A stretch of 64,000 bases of DNA from Cymbidium sinense (Eukaryota; Streptophyta; Magnoliopsida; Asparagales; Orchidaceae), in assembly GCA_021442155.1 (NCBI GenBank), contig CM038232.1, positions 63,643,436-63,707,435 of the forward strand, read 5' to 3'. Position numbers and translations under genes: made by a program. Shown one piece after another: positions 34,975-46,900 of this stretch (position 1 is its first letter; every line of letters begins with the position of its first letter). The notes under the pieces were generated by a model that had not been told where the DNA came from, did no database searches, and saw only the letters and a list, made by a program, of their open reading frames with translations.

Positions 34975-37740
34975 GCGGACTTCATGAAGGATTGACCTGA
35001 TTTTTCCAATTGACTTGTCAGGAAGTGTATGTATGCCCTAAGTCATGTGATTGCTGCTTTGACGGACTCATTGAAGGGTGCATATAGATGACCCAACCTT
35101 CTAGGTTATATTAGGTCTATAATATTGTGTTATCAATCTAGTAATGAGTGCTTTAACATACTAAATAACCACAAAATTCCTTTAGTTCGGCCTCGGCTTT
35201 GTATGAACTATGGAATTGCTTCCTCGATCCTGTGTTTTTTGCTTTGACGAACTTGGTGTGAAAATTGGCTTTGATCTGTGCTTTGTGCTTGATCACACTG
35301 TTTGAAAATAAATTGGGACATTACCTTGCAGGCAATACAGAGATTGATTTCAGGCAGCTCTGGGTTGAGAGCTATTTCCTTAGATTGTCTTGGTCTATCG
35401 ATCAAGTAGAAAGATCTCTTGGATTCTAGATTCTTGTAATCACTAAGCTGAATTTGACTTGAGATTGAGCATATATCATTGTTAGAGTGATGAGCAGAGG
35501 CTCTTTCACTGCAGCCTTTTCTTATGGCTTGTTGAGTGAGGAGAGTGTCAACAACTTGACCATTTGGGGGCTTATTGAGTTTGATTTTTAGAACCTACTC
35601 AGGTCTTTGACTTAAGCAATGATGGCTTGGTGGTTTGGTCATCAGATTAACGAACAGGGGCCCTTTCACTGTGGCCTTTTCTCGCGACTTGTTGAGTGAG
35701 GAGAGCGCCAACAACTTAACCATTTATGGTTTATTGAGTTTGACCTTTAGAATCTGTCTGTGTCTAGACTTGAATATGTAAAGGTTGATGCTTTCCAACT
35801 TAGTTGACTAAAGCTTCCAAAATTGAGAGTTCTTCTAGCTTGATCTTCAAAATTTGACAAATCTTGGAGACAAATTTTTGATATTTAGGGCTATCTTTTC
35901 ATGGTTGTAGTTTATTCTTTTTGTTCTTAGAAGAGCCTGCAACTTTGACCATAACAGTTATAGATATATTAAGGGATCTCATAAAGCTCGATGTCAACCT
36001 AATATATATACAAGAAAATCTCTTGTTTCACAGGAGAGGATTGAACAATCTTGATCATAAAAAAATGAGGGCTCCTATCTAACATGGGGATTGCATATTA
36101 GTTCAGAAATATATTACAAGGTTTAATTTCTTTTACTGCAAAATAAACATGATATATTTTCAACCATAATATATATCTGCCTAAGGATCTCGGCTTAAAG
36201 CACGATATTTACTTAGATAAATATATAAAAAGGCCCCCGTCTAACAGGGAGCTTTCGCAATAACTATTGAGATAATTTAGAATGTCTTTTATCCTATGTA
36301 TTGTTCTTTCGGACTTGTTGAAGCTTCCTCTTGTGAGTTTAAATTTATATTTTTTTCTTCTGTCCTAGCTTTGTGCCTTAGTATACTTGATGGAGTTGAT
36401 GACTTGTTAACGAGATGAGAGCATCTTCAGTTTTATGCTTTGTGCTTGATGGACTTGTTGAAGATTTAATCTCAAAATTAAAATTTATATTTTCCTCCTG
36501 TCCTAGCTTCGTGCCTCAGTGGACTTGCTGGAGTTGATGACTTGTTGGCGAGATGAGAACATCTTCGGTCCTATGCTTGGTGTTGGATGGACTTGTTGAA
36601 GATTCAATCTCAAGATTTTATGGTTCATATTTCCTTCTATCGGCTTTATGGTTTGACAAATTTGGTGAAGGAATTCCCTGAATTATCTTGAAGACTTGGC
36701 AAGTGATACGAACTTACATTCTGCCCCAGCTTTCTGCTTTCGCGAGCTTATAAAAGGATGTCTGTCGGTGACCTAGCCCTTAGAGCGTGTGTTGCATCAA
36801 TGGCAAAGATTCATCAGTCCTACGCTTTACACGTAACGGACATATTGATGACTTGACTCCCTTAGTTCAGCCTTTGGCTTTGTATGAACATTGAGATGAC
36901 TTCTTCGGTCCTTTGCTTTCTGCTTGGTTGGACTTACTGAAGAAGAGTTTTTTTTTTTTGGTCTTTTCTTTTTGCTTTAACAAACTTGTTGAAGGAGTTG
37001 ATATTTCTCATTTGATATTAATACCAAAATTGGCTTAGTTCCTTCTCGAGTGAGGATCTTTTTATTGGATTTTGAAAAATGACCTTACGACCATTAGGGA
37101 TGATCTTCCAGTCTAGACCACTTGAACTCACCAAGTTAGAAGGATTTGGAGATTTAGATGCTCTTGTCTTTGAACTAATGAAGTAGGAGGATCCCTTACT
37201 GTGGTATTTGTGGCATGTTGAGTATAATTAGCGACTTCATATGAGTGTGGAGTTTGACCTTATGCACCCACTGAGTCTTGGACTTGAGAAATTGATGGAG
37301 GGTTTTATCATGGCTAAAGAGGTGATCTCTACTTTGTATGTTGAGCTGAACCACTCAATCATATTTGAATGTGTTGTGACCTTATGCATTGAGTGAGAGG
37401 TATGGATGGAAGAGCTTCCAACTTGATGTTGAAGCTTTCATACTTGAAATTTTCTCTTTTTGGTTAGTAAGATTTTGAAACTTGTGAATTTAAATACATA
37501 ATTTGAACATGTATATGAGGATTTGGCCTTAGGCTACAAAAGGAGCCCCCTTTCTTACAGGGAAAAGCTTAAAAAATACCCCATGTCTTACAAAGGGATG
37601 TTTACTTTATTTCGAAAATGCATTTTGTGTTACAAGAGAATTTCCAAGCAAAACTTATACATGTAAAGACGGAGAGAATGCACTGTATGATTGAATGCAT
37701 TCTTGTGATTATATTTTAATGTGTAATACTTTTTAGATAT
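34975..37740 (-). other. 3' UTR of gypsy element G with about 150-bp tandem repeats
   Basis: This non-coding region lies between the integrase end and A3. Repeats include GGACTTGTTGAAG anchors at 36311, 36451 and 36599 (140 and 148 bp apart) with GGAGTTGATGACTTGTT inside. There is also an older pair with CTTTCACTG near 35510 and 35661 (151 bp apart), followed by GAGTGAGGAGAG and CAACAACTT words. Tandem repeats in the 3' UTR are a known hallmark of the Tat/Ogre group of plant gypsy elements. No protein was recognised. Confidence 0.65.
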
Positions 37741-37773
37741 AGACCATTGATTGGCGGCATTAGCCTTTCACTT

Positions 37774-38200
37774 TTAAAATCGACTAAGTTGGTAGGCTCC
37801 TCCCTGATATACCTTTTCAATGGTGAAGGGCCCTTTCCAATTAGGCTCAAATTTATCACCTATTTTACGGTGAGGATTAATTGGTCTTCTCAGTATCATG
37901 ACAAATTCCTCTTCTTGAAAGGTTCGAGGATGCATCGTATGATCGAATGCTTTGGAAATCCTCGCTCGATAGACTTCAAAATTTTGCTGAGCTTGGAGCC
38001 TAACTTCGTCAAGCACGTTAAGCTCTTCCATTCATAGACGGGCATTCTCATCTTGAGTGAGATTATATTGAATGGCTACTCAGAGTGAAGGTAGTTCAAC
38101 TTCAAGTGGCGAGACTACTTCAACTCCAAATACTAGCACATAACGAGTGGATTTTGCGGGAGTATAGATGTCATGTCATTATCTTTCTTTAAGGTAGTTT
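37774..38200 (-). pseudogene. Ty3/gypsy integrase C-terminal fragment
   Basis: Minus-strand translation gives the end of the integrase: degenerate TPA-ST-YVLVFG-E (usually TPFSLVYG-EAVLP), PLEVELPSL, VAIQYNLTQDENARL, then an open 85-codon stretch 38031-37774 with MEELN, ARISKAFDHTMHPRTFQ and FEPNWKGPFTIEKVY-GGAYQL. The last block is the conserved small-barrel domain that ends gypsy integrases. Two in-frame TGA codons (38032-38034 and 38080-38082) stand where arginine CGA is expected, consistent with deamination of methylated CpG. The integrase core, RNase H and RT are missing; the fragment joins spacer-like sequence near 38200. Confidence 0.88.
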
Positions 38201-39597
38201 CACTTGAGGCTTTGGCCTCCAAATTTTCTTACCTTTTTGTTGGGACCTTTCAACAGCGAATTCTTAGACATGTAGTCCAAGTGTCATGCCTCGATGCTCA
38301 CCATGCAGGACTTGATTTGATTGACATCTTGCTAGGGTCGTAGGAGGAGGTCTCCTTAGAGGAGCAACTCTAGCCTCCCTGATGACAGGACCTGATATTT
38401 TCTTTTCACTAGTCCTTTCTCCTTAGTAACTTTGAAGACCCAATGCACTCTTGCATAGCTGAGTTTTTCACTAGAGAAGCTAGAACCTGACTATTTGATT
38501 TGACTAATAGAACTATTTTGTTTTACCCATCTTAGGCTGTCAGACCTGATATGGGTTGGAACACTCTTCTGGAGCAGATTGTATAATTTTTGCTTGAGCA
38601 ATGGCTGTTGAGCTCGCAATTCAACATTTTCTTTCTCTACTACCTTTAGGTTAGCTTACTTCTAGATGAAGAAGCTTATGCGTCGCTACTTCTTCTTGAG
38701 CCTTCGGCCTCCATATTTATTTTTCTTTCTGTCGAACCTTTCGGCGGTGGATTCCTAAACATGCGATTCAGGTATCACGCTGTGATGTTCACCGTGCAGG
38801 AATTGCTTAGGATGATCTTGAACATTACCCATTGAGAATAGCCTTTTTAGAGAAGCTTTCTCATTTTCTCTGATAATCGGGCCTAGATACTTTTTCTTCA
38901 TAAGACCCTTCTCGTGGACAACTTTCAGCACACTGTGTACTCTAGAGGATAGTCTCGATATGCCTCCTTACTGGAGTTTGAACTTGGTACCACTGCTCCA
39001 AGAATGATTGATTAATTTCACCAGTAGAGCTATTCTTTTCACCCACTTGAGATTTTTTAACTTGTTGTGAGCAGGAACACTCACTTCTAGGATTAAGTCT
39101 AGACGTATGGCTGGCGATTCAAGCAGAAACTACTGAGCTCGCAATTTAGCATTTATTCTCCTTCTTTGTCTTATACTCAATTTTCCTCTAGAAGATGAGG
39201 CTTCAGCATCATGCTTTCCTAGTGCAAAAGGTTCAACTTGAAGAGTGTCCGCATTCGTAAGCATGACTAAAATTTTATGCCCTAGTGATGGTTCTTTCCA
39301 TGACTGGTGCCTCAAATGACCCAATCTTTCAAATATAAAGCTCTTTTGAGGAACTTCAGTAGCAGTAACAGTCATTCCACTTGTCCTCCTCCCTTGCACA
39401 GGTTGGAGTGTACAATATGCATGTGGTTCAGGTAGAGGAGTGTTTTCAAGAATAGCTGGGAAGTTTACACTACCAAATTGGATGGAAGCTCCAACATCTC
39501 TAGTATTGATTACAGCATTAGCTAGATGGATTTTGACTTCATGACCTAACTGCATGATGAACAATGTGTTCTGAAGATCCATCGATATAAAGAACAA
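38200..39597 (-). pseudogene. Gypsy polyprotein fragment (probable gag-protease spacer) with internal tandem duplication
   Basis: The minus-strand frame 39597-39130 (155 codons) contains a FERLGHLRHQS block like the VFERLG motif found upstream of protease in plant Tat-type polyproteins. It ends ASSSRGKLSIRQRRRINAKL. Beyond it, frames are broken, but two tandem copies of a roughly 430-bp unit are visible: TTCCTAAACATGCGATTCAG (38752-38771) and CACCGTGCAGGAATTG (38790) versus TTCTTAGACATGTAGTCCAA (38262-38281) and CACCATGCAGGACTTG (38299). Both are preceded on the plus strand by a CTT(G/T)AGGCC-type block. The start at 39597 is only the first methionine of the open stretch. Exact domain identity is uncertain. 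Confidence 0.6.
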
Positions 39598-39728
39598 GAA
39601 TATTAATCATAAGGACATAATTGGAAAGTTGTTCTCTTTTTTCTTTTTAATTTCAATTTTTTATTATACTCCACTATTACTATAGCTCATACTTGATTAG
39701 TCAAAGATGAAAAGAAAAAACTTATCTC

Positions 39729-39743
39729 CAATGGAGTCACTAA
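39729..39743 (-). other. Primer-binding-site-like sequence of element G
   Basis: Directly inside the 5' LTR, minus strand, six bases after the LTR end, is TAGTGACTCCATTGG. It resembles the TGGCGACTCC-type PBS seen in many large plant gypsy elements, with two transitions. Its position next to the LTR end supports X2 being the 5' LTR. Confidence 0.65.
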
Positions 39744-41099
39744 AAATCTATGAGTTTCAAAAATTTGACACCAACCTCTCGATTAAAAGAGTAGATTATG
39801 ATGTCAGCAAAATTTTTAGAAGGAAGATGAAATAGTAGATAAGACACTACCCAGAGATTTCTCCCTCATTTTATGATGGTTTGAGATTTCTTATAGGTGC
39901 AAGCACCTATAGTTAATTACCCTCTCAATGCTGAGAGAACTGATTAAGTTAGATTGCTAAATGTAGCGTATAGTAGCAGTATGTGGAGTTTTGATTTTAG
40001 ATTTATAAAATTCATCATTCTTTACTTGAAGTAGATGGTTGTGGGAATGATGAGGTGCCCATTCAAGATCCCATGGCTCCGTCATCCCGAGCTAGCGTGG
40101 TCCATAGTCTACTTAATCAGAGGAGAAATTCAACCCAACCTGATCGAAAGATCCTTATCAGTAGCCATGGGTTACGTCGTTCAAGTAATCCTTATAAACC
40201 TGTGGTGTTGTTTGTCTAAGAAGATAAGCTTAAGTTTATCTTAGACAAAGGGCTTTTTTCCCTATCAGGTGTACCATATAGTTCATAACTCAAAGGGTAG
40301 AGCCATTGGGGAGCATACGGGCAATAGTCGTGACGTGATATAATGATGACATTTGATGACAGACACCCGATCAGAGGACTCTGGTTGTAACTGTATCATA
40401 TATGGAGCTTATTGCCCAAACCATGCAGTCAGAGGACATGGATCAAGTCCTTACATGAGATCGATTGAGAATGAACATAGTGGAACACTTGATTTGACTT
40501 TGGCTCCTTTGTGAGCTAGAGTTTTCTTGATTTGTCACCTCCAACAAACGATAATGAAAGGTGGATGAATTGAATTTACTTTAAGTTTTTAGATTGATAA
40601 TTTTCATTTAATTTTTTTAGCTTAACAATTCATCAAATTTTTTGTTTAGATTGATATTTAATTTATATTAATTTGACTTGAAATTTTAAATATATTTGAT
40701 GATAGTATCCCCTCCGGTTGAAATCTCCATTCAACATAGCCCTCATCGGGGTAGATGTATTATTTTGCTATTCCATATCCTATCGACTCTATTAATTTAA
40801 TAATAGAGGATCAGATCTACTATCATATGATAAAATTAGCTTCCTAGATATTTTATTAAGTTGAAATTCTTATAATATTATTATTGAATTTTGAGATTTT
40901 ATTAACCTAGTCCTAATACCCAACCGGGAATCAACCCGTGCAACATCCTCAGACGCTAATTTTAAGCATTCAGCATAGTATCTGGGCTCATGCGGGTTAT
41001 TCAATTCAATATTAATTTAAGCTTGAGAGATTTAAATGATATTGCTTATTTTGATTGACTCTTCATTACAAGTATAAGATTTTACATAAAATTTTGACA

Positions 41100-41580
41100 A
41101 TATTTCGGCAGCCTCCCAACGCCATCCCCACATAGGGGGCTACAATGGTGACTAGACCTGCCTACCATACAAAAAAGGCATGTATGGGTGGTGTAAATAC
41201 CACAGCCGAATGCGTCATCACACCATGTCAAGAAAGGCATGTATGGTTCTCTCAAGCACTTGCATGTAACACAGATTTTCTTGTCATGCCAAAAAAGGCG
41301 TGTACGGGTACTTATACACCTACAATGTCAGTTTAAATAGTAATTTTATAATTATGATTGAATTTATGTTAAGCTGTTTTGCCCACCATGCTAAGAAAGG
41401 CATGTATGGGTGGTATAATACCACGATCGAAGGTGCCTTCCCACCATGCCAAAAAAAATATGTATAGGGCTCTGAGGTGTCTGTATGTAACACAGATTTT
41501 TTTGTCATGCCAAGAAAGGCATGTATGAGTACTTATACACCTGGAAGCAAACACAGCTTTCCTCATCGTGTCAAGAAAGA
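41100..41580 (-). repeat. Hairpin array of X2
   Basis: Copies of CATGCCAAGAAAGGCATG or variants start near 41165, 41224, 41285, 41387, 41448, 41506 (perfect, 41506-41523) and 41566. The C-run/G-run hairpin (CCCC-ACATA-GGGG) lies near 41125-41138, and GGTGTAAATACCAC and GGTATAATACC follow two copies. The layout is the same as in X0. Confidence 0.85.
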
Positions 41581-41965
41581 TGCATATGAGTACTTATAAT
41601 TCAACACGTTTTCGTAGCTCAAAGGAGGACGTAGCTTCACGCACGCTATAACGCTAGGGAGGAACGCAGCCGCCAAAGATGCGGGCATGTACGGGCACTA
41701 AGACGCTGGCGTGGGAGGACGGAACGATGGAACCGTTGTCCAACTATTTGCGCATGAGGGCTTTGCGGATAGGAGCCAAAGCTGCTCGCGTGCAGCTGTT
41801 ACGGGACGAACACTCATGGGAGAGATAAGATTAGGGCCAACTGAGGTTTTGGGGCTGTGGGGAGTAAAGATTAGGCTTAGGTAATAAGAGGGGTATTTAT
41901 AGGATTCTATTTTAAGTGTTTAATTAACCCTAATTCAGATTTTTACTCTAACATTATTACATGGG

Positions 41966-41968
<3 letters not shown>

Positions 41969-42017
<49 letters not shown>
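41969..42017. repeat. (TA)n microsatellite inside X2
   Basis: About 24 TA units. The corresponding place in X0 (near 26113-26124) has only ATAATATATATG, so the expansion occurred after the two LTRs separated. Confidence 0.95.
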
Positions 42018-42019
<2 letters not shown>

Positions 42020-42343
42020 ATCTTAGGTTATTCTAATATTTTGGAAGCAATGATGTAGTCCGCTTCGAGGAGCCGTTTGGTTCTAAGATATCGTCAATCT
42101 CGTCAAAATTGCAGTCATTTTGATCACCGATATTTGCATGCACTCATCCAAATTGAGTGCGGACAGTCTCATCCAAATTGAGTGCGAACAGTCTCATTTG
42201 AAATGTTTTGACATTTTGATGCTAATAGTTTGATCAATTTTGCAAACAGAGATCGTTTGGGTATCATCGTAGCTTCCCGATCTCGATATGAACGTAAGCA
42301 CGTCGACGAATTTTCATCTTGATCGATTGATCGTTGAATTGTG

Positions 42344-42345
<2 letters not shown>

Positions 42346-42409
<64 letters not shown>
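42346..42409. repeat. Second (TA)n microsatellite inside X2
   Basis: About 32 TA units lie before ATCAATTTTGATATTC. The X0 counterpart near 26440-26455 reads TTATGGAATAATCAATT without expansion. Confidence 0.95.
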
Positions 42410-42411
<2 letters not shown>

Positions 42412-42897
42412 ATTTTGATATTCTAAACATGATGGCAAAGTCCATTTGAGGTCATTTTGTGATTTTGGTGATGTCTAGTGCATTTCATGATTTGTGCATT
42501 ATTGTATATGATAGCTCAATATTCACATTGACTCATCCAGATTTAGCGCAGACGGACTCATTTGATAGATTTATTTTGAAGCTAACGGCATAACCAATTT
42601 TATGAATAGGGATCGTTTGGGCATCATCGTAGCCTCTAACTCTAATATGTGTATTAGCGCTTCGACGACCCTCCTTCTTGATTGGTAGAATATCAAATTA
42701 TGCAGGATGTATATTCTGATTGATTTCGACATTCTGAATGTGATGATGAAGTCCGTTCATCGATTGGAGATTGTTTCGATTGATATTGGTGACATCGAGT
42801 TCATTTCAACTCCGGTTTGTATGTTATTGTATCCGAAGTTAATCGACTTTGTCTTGTGAGCTTGACTTGACTTATGGCGCATGCATGGAGGTCAACA

Positions 42898-43968
42898 TGA
42901 TAATGATTCTTTTATAATTAATTCTATATTAGAATTATATATCTTGTTTTGTCTCATAGCTCACCAAATTAATATTATTATTTTTAATAGAAAAATAAAG
43001 ATAGAAAGTTAAGTAAGAGTTAGGTTATTTTATTATCAAGTTTGATGAATAATTAATGTAAGATATGAATAGCATCAAAATATGTATTAAACAAAGTTAA
43101 TATTTTGAATCTGAATCTTGAAGTTATTAGATGCTCTATAAATATATAAATCAAATGTATAGATTGCTTCCGCTCACATATGCTAATTTAAATTTTTATT
43201 AAATTTATATTAATGATAATTAGATGTCATAAGTCTATTCGAGTGCATTTAGGTGATTGAACTTATCACCCACTTGATTCTAGTGAAAAGGATGCTATAA
43301 TGAGTATTGGGGTAGATTCAATCAACTAAATCATACCTGCCTTTATTATATCCCACATCACTGTGAGGCATGACAATTAGTGACCATAGAAATTAAATAA
43401 TTCATCATAGTTCAGAATTACTATATGAAAAAATTACATTATATATAAAATTATAGATAGAGAGAGAGATATCACTTTAACTAGTAAGAGATACATTCAC
43501 TTACTATGATGATGAGCGATAGATGTAAAGAAGGAGATGATATTTTTTGCTGTGGTTATTCTTTCCCCTTCTATATTCTAAGAGTCCATATAGTTCTTAA
43601 TCATGAGCAGGAGATTTTTTATTTTAAAATAAAAGGTAACAATATTTTTTCATTTCTTAAAGAATCTAAGGAAAAATAATATTTCTTTTTTTTATAATCC
43701 CTCTCTTCTAGCTTAACCTTGAAATAAATCGCTAAACATCCATCAATGCTTGAAGTTGAAGTAGGATGAAGCATTAAATATAACAAAAGTAGGGGTGTGA
43801 ACAAATAAAGGACTGGGTCATGACGGGATAGGTGGCCAAGCCTAGTAGGAGGATAAACCCAAGAACATTATTTTATATTTAAAAATTTTAGTGAAAGAAC
43901 AAAAGAAAATAATAATTGATATAAAACTTGGGATCATTAAAGAGATGTATATATTATAACTATGTAGT
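42898..43968. other. AT-rich flank between G and A4
   Basis: This begins with the G target duplication TGATA and ends with GTAGT, the A4 target duplication. It contains a short GAGA tract (43460-43470) and no recognisable gene or LTR family sequence. Before the insertions it was contiguous with 1174-3243 on one side and 52185-52944 on the other. The small frame at 43619-43804 has no recognisable product. Confidence 0.6.
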
Positions 43969-46900
43969 TGTGGTATTTATTTTTAGATTATGTATGTAGG
44001 GGGGACATCACATAGATCTAATGATGTACTTATTGAGGTAATCAGGTATGACATCAAGGAATAGTGCACTATCTCAAAAGATATAAATCACTACTCTATA
44101 ATGGACCTAATCACCTAATAAAGACTCCAAAGGCATGATGGGTCTTTGAATATACCAGAGATTTTTCTCCTACTTTACATAGATGAATAAAGTAAGGTTT
44201 ATTTAAACCGGGTTCTAAAGTTCCCTATGGGGTAAAACCCATAGTTAATTACATCCTAAGAATTATGAGTTCTTAGAATACTCTTGATTAAAGTAGAAAA
44301 TTATTATCTCCAAATATTTCAAAGATAGGACTATCAATAAATTGGCTATGTTTGAAAAATCAAGTGGGATAAATCAAAAGGAGAGACTTACTATCAAAGC
44401 CAAAAGAAGATGAGTAGAGGATGCTCATGATACTAAGAACCCTAGTGAGCATTCTAATATATCTTATAGTTGGGCTTTATATATTTGAAATTGAAGAGAA
44501 TTATATGTTTGAGTTGAAATTTTATTAGAAAGCTAGGGCGTATAATCCCACAATATAAGGTTGTGAAAATCTAAGAGGTGAGGATTTATGCTTGTAGCCT
44601 AAGGGAAAACAACAACCTCAGATCCTAAATCTATGAAGTTTTAGTGAGTGTCAAAGCACGCCCTAAATCTAAGGTGAAAATGGGTATATTATTTACCTCC
44701 ATAAAAGAGGATAAACTACCCGACTTTTAGACTTATAACTGCCTAGAATGGCAGCCAGCTAACTCCTCCTATGTTTTAAAATCATGTGGTCAAGTCATAT
44801 GTTTTGCAAGATGGTTAGGGTGTTATTATTTAGAAAGAAACTAAAGTCCTTAAACCCACTCCCTAAGAGACTAGAGCATGAGTGGTATAAATAATGACTT
44901 GGTCTAATGCAAATTTTATCAAATTTTTTTTAATTTTAGACTCTTCATTTTGATAAAGGTTATAGGATTTTATATGTCTAAATGCATGATGAAATAGGGC
45001 TATTGGCTAAATCAAAGAGAAAGAGGTGTTTTTCATCACAAAGGAGACCCTCAAAGGTCAAGTCTTCCCTTATCATGCAAGGATGGAAACCCTCTCTTAG
45101 TAAGGATGAAATAAGATGATATGCATGATATTAAGCAGATAACATTCAGCTAAGGGATTGCTAAATCTTTTAATTATCTTGATTTAATACCTAGACTTTA
45201 AATGAGGTTATGAGTTGTTTAGAAAATTATATTATGAGTTATGATTGGGGTAAAAAGTTTATTTTTTTCTAAGAGCCTAATCGGATCCAAGCCAGACATT
45301 GAATCACCACACATGAAGAAACTAGGAAAGTACATGTCATTTCTATTACACAATTGTAAATAAAGCATCAATCAATTTATAAACTCAACGTAAAAGAATA
45401 ATAGGCTAGTGCATTCGGGTACCACTGTACAACCCAAAAAGAGTAAATGGATAGCCGAGCTCTACCCTTATACATCCTGGCATATGAAAGAATAATTATA
45501 ATTAGAAAAAAGAATAAATGTTATGGGAGGTCTTCATATCTTCATATCTCCTCCATTTCTTCATTTGGATTTGCTTGCTTCAAAGGCATCAGGGTCTCCC
45601 AAGATAAAGCCTTCTAGCCACCACTCATCCTAATCCCCATAACACTAATCCTAATTCATAATGCACAATTACATCAAAAATAGAAAAAGTAAATCTAACT
45701 ACACTTACAAAATAATTGTTACCTAAACACACCATACAACCCAAGAAGTTATATGTATAATTTGGACTTAGCACCCTGCACATGGGTAACCAAGTCCACA
45801 TGTCCTAATTTAAATATGCTTAGGGGTTAAGCAACCTGCAAAAGAGAGTATCTATATTTATTTTAGGCACCTCTTAAGTACAATCTCATACAAAAAATAT
45901 GATTAGGATAATCATGACCTAACATCCAGTCTACGAAGCATACACCCTAACATTCAGTCTACAACAATACATCACAAAATAAATATACATCAAACTATGC
46001 ACCGCCCTAACATAAAGTTAGAAGTGGTGACTTAATCTAATATGTGTTTATTAAGGCTTGTGTATGTTCTAACTAGGCTATCATTCTCTAAGTGCGAAGA
46101 GCATTTAATTATAAAGGGTTGATTTCATTTTAAGTGGTTTAATTGATTTGTAAATTTTTGCTTAATGTTTTCTTTTATTTCATTTGACCTACACTTAACA
46201 ACTAAGTGTTATAAAGAGAAGAAAAGAGAGGATCACTCTCTTTCATCCCTACCTTAAATCATATCTAAAAAATTAATTAATCAATTTTTTTAATGAATGG
46301 TTTATTATATATTTTAATTAATCTTAGGTTTAGGTTCACTTTAAATAATCTCATTCAATAAGAAAAGAATCTCAAGATTAATTGGAATTAATTACTATCA
46401 CATAACACATATTTGTTCATTTCTGTCCATCATATATAGCATGCATATGATTAAGTCCTAAACATAACTATACATACAATTTATATCTTAACACACTTAA
46501 ATGATGAGTGTAAGCACATGTACTTGGGAAGCAAGTACGTTGCCATTGTTTTGCACTAGGGTAGTGAGGTAGGAACTTCCTTGAGGCTACTTAAATCCAT
46601 GCATCCTAGGAATGTCCAGATTAATATACCCACCATTCTTAAATGAATATAGATGTATAAGCAACTATAAGAATAAAAAACCACATAAAAGTAGAGTGTA
46701 TGATTTAATTGATTTAACAGGGGGGGGTTCATTCATTAGCTAAATACACATTAAAATGTATGAAAGTTTTAAGCAAGTACGTCACCATTATTTTGTACCA
46801 AGGTAGTGAGGTAGGAACCTCCTTGGGGTTACTTAAAGTCATGTGTCCTAGGAATGTCCAGACTAATATACCCACTATTCTTAAATACTAAATGGATGTA

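Larger units (their letters stand above)
3244..42897 (-). mobile_element. Full-length Ty3/gypsy element G (Tat/Ogre-like), nested with five LTR insertions
   Basis: Read on the minus strand: 5' LTR X2 (42897 to 39749), PBS-like sequence, gag/pro-spacer and integrase remnants (about 39600 to 37740), tandem-repeat 3' UTR (37740 to 34975, then 27415 to 26957), polypurine tract, and 3' LTR X0 (26956 to 24690, then 4068 to 3244). The outer flanks are TGATC (3239-3243) and TGATA (42898-42902), a 5-bp TSD with one change. Both LTRs are about 3.1 kb and share the same internal order. Subtracting the A1/A2/X1 nest and A3 leaves about 11.5 kb. The Tat/Ogre assignment is an inference from the large LTRs, the PBS type and the repeat-rich 3' UTR; no reverse transcriptase domain survives to place it by phylogeny. 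Confidence 0.78.
39749..42897 (-). repeat. X2, 5' LTR of element G (3.1 kb)
   Basis: The LTR start is at 42897 (complement TGTTGACCTCCATGCATG) and the end at 39749 (CTCATA, a decayed CA). The order matches X0: roughly 315-bp tandem units (42050-42890), two expanded TA microsatellites, a CpG-containing stretch (41600-41830), the CATGCC/GGCATG hairpin array (41100-41580), the GATCAGATC and CCCCTCCGGTTG blocks (40700-40830), and the 3' part with hairpin at 39892-39911. It is followed outside by TGATA, the TSD partner of TGATC at 3239. Confidence 0.85.

Noticed and set aside
34975..34979. A3 as the 3' LTR of element G
   Set aside because: A3 adjoins the G 3' UTR in the right orientation, but it is family A while the 5' LTR is short X. 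The upstream bases are not a polypurine tract. A matching X LTR with polypurine tract exists at 26956, so A3 is treated as an insertion.
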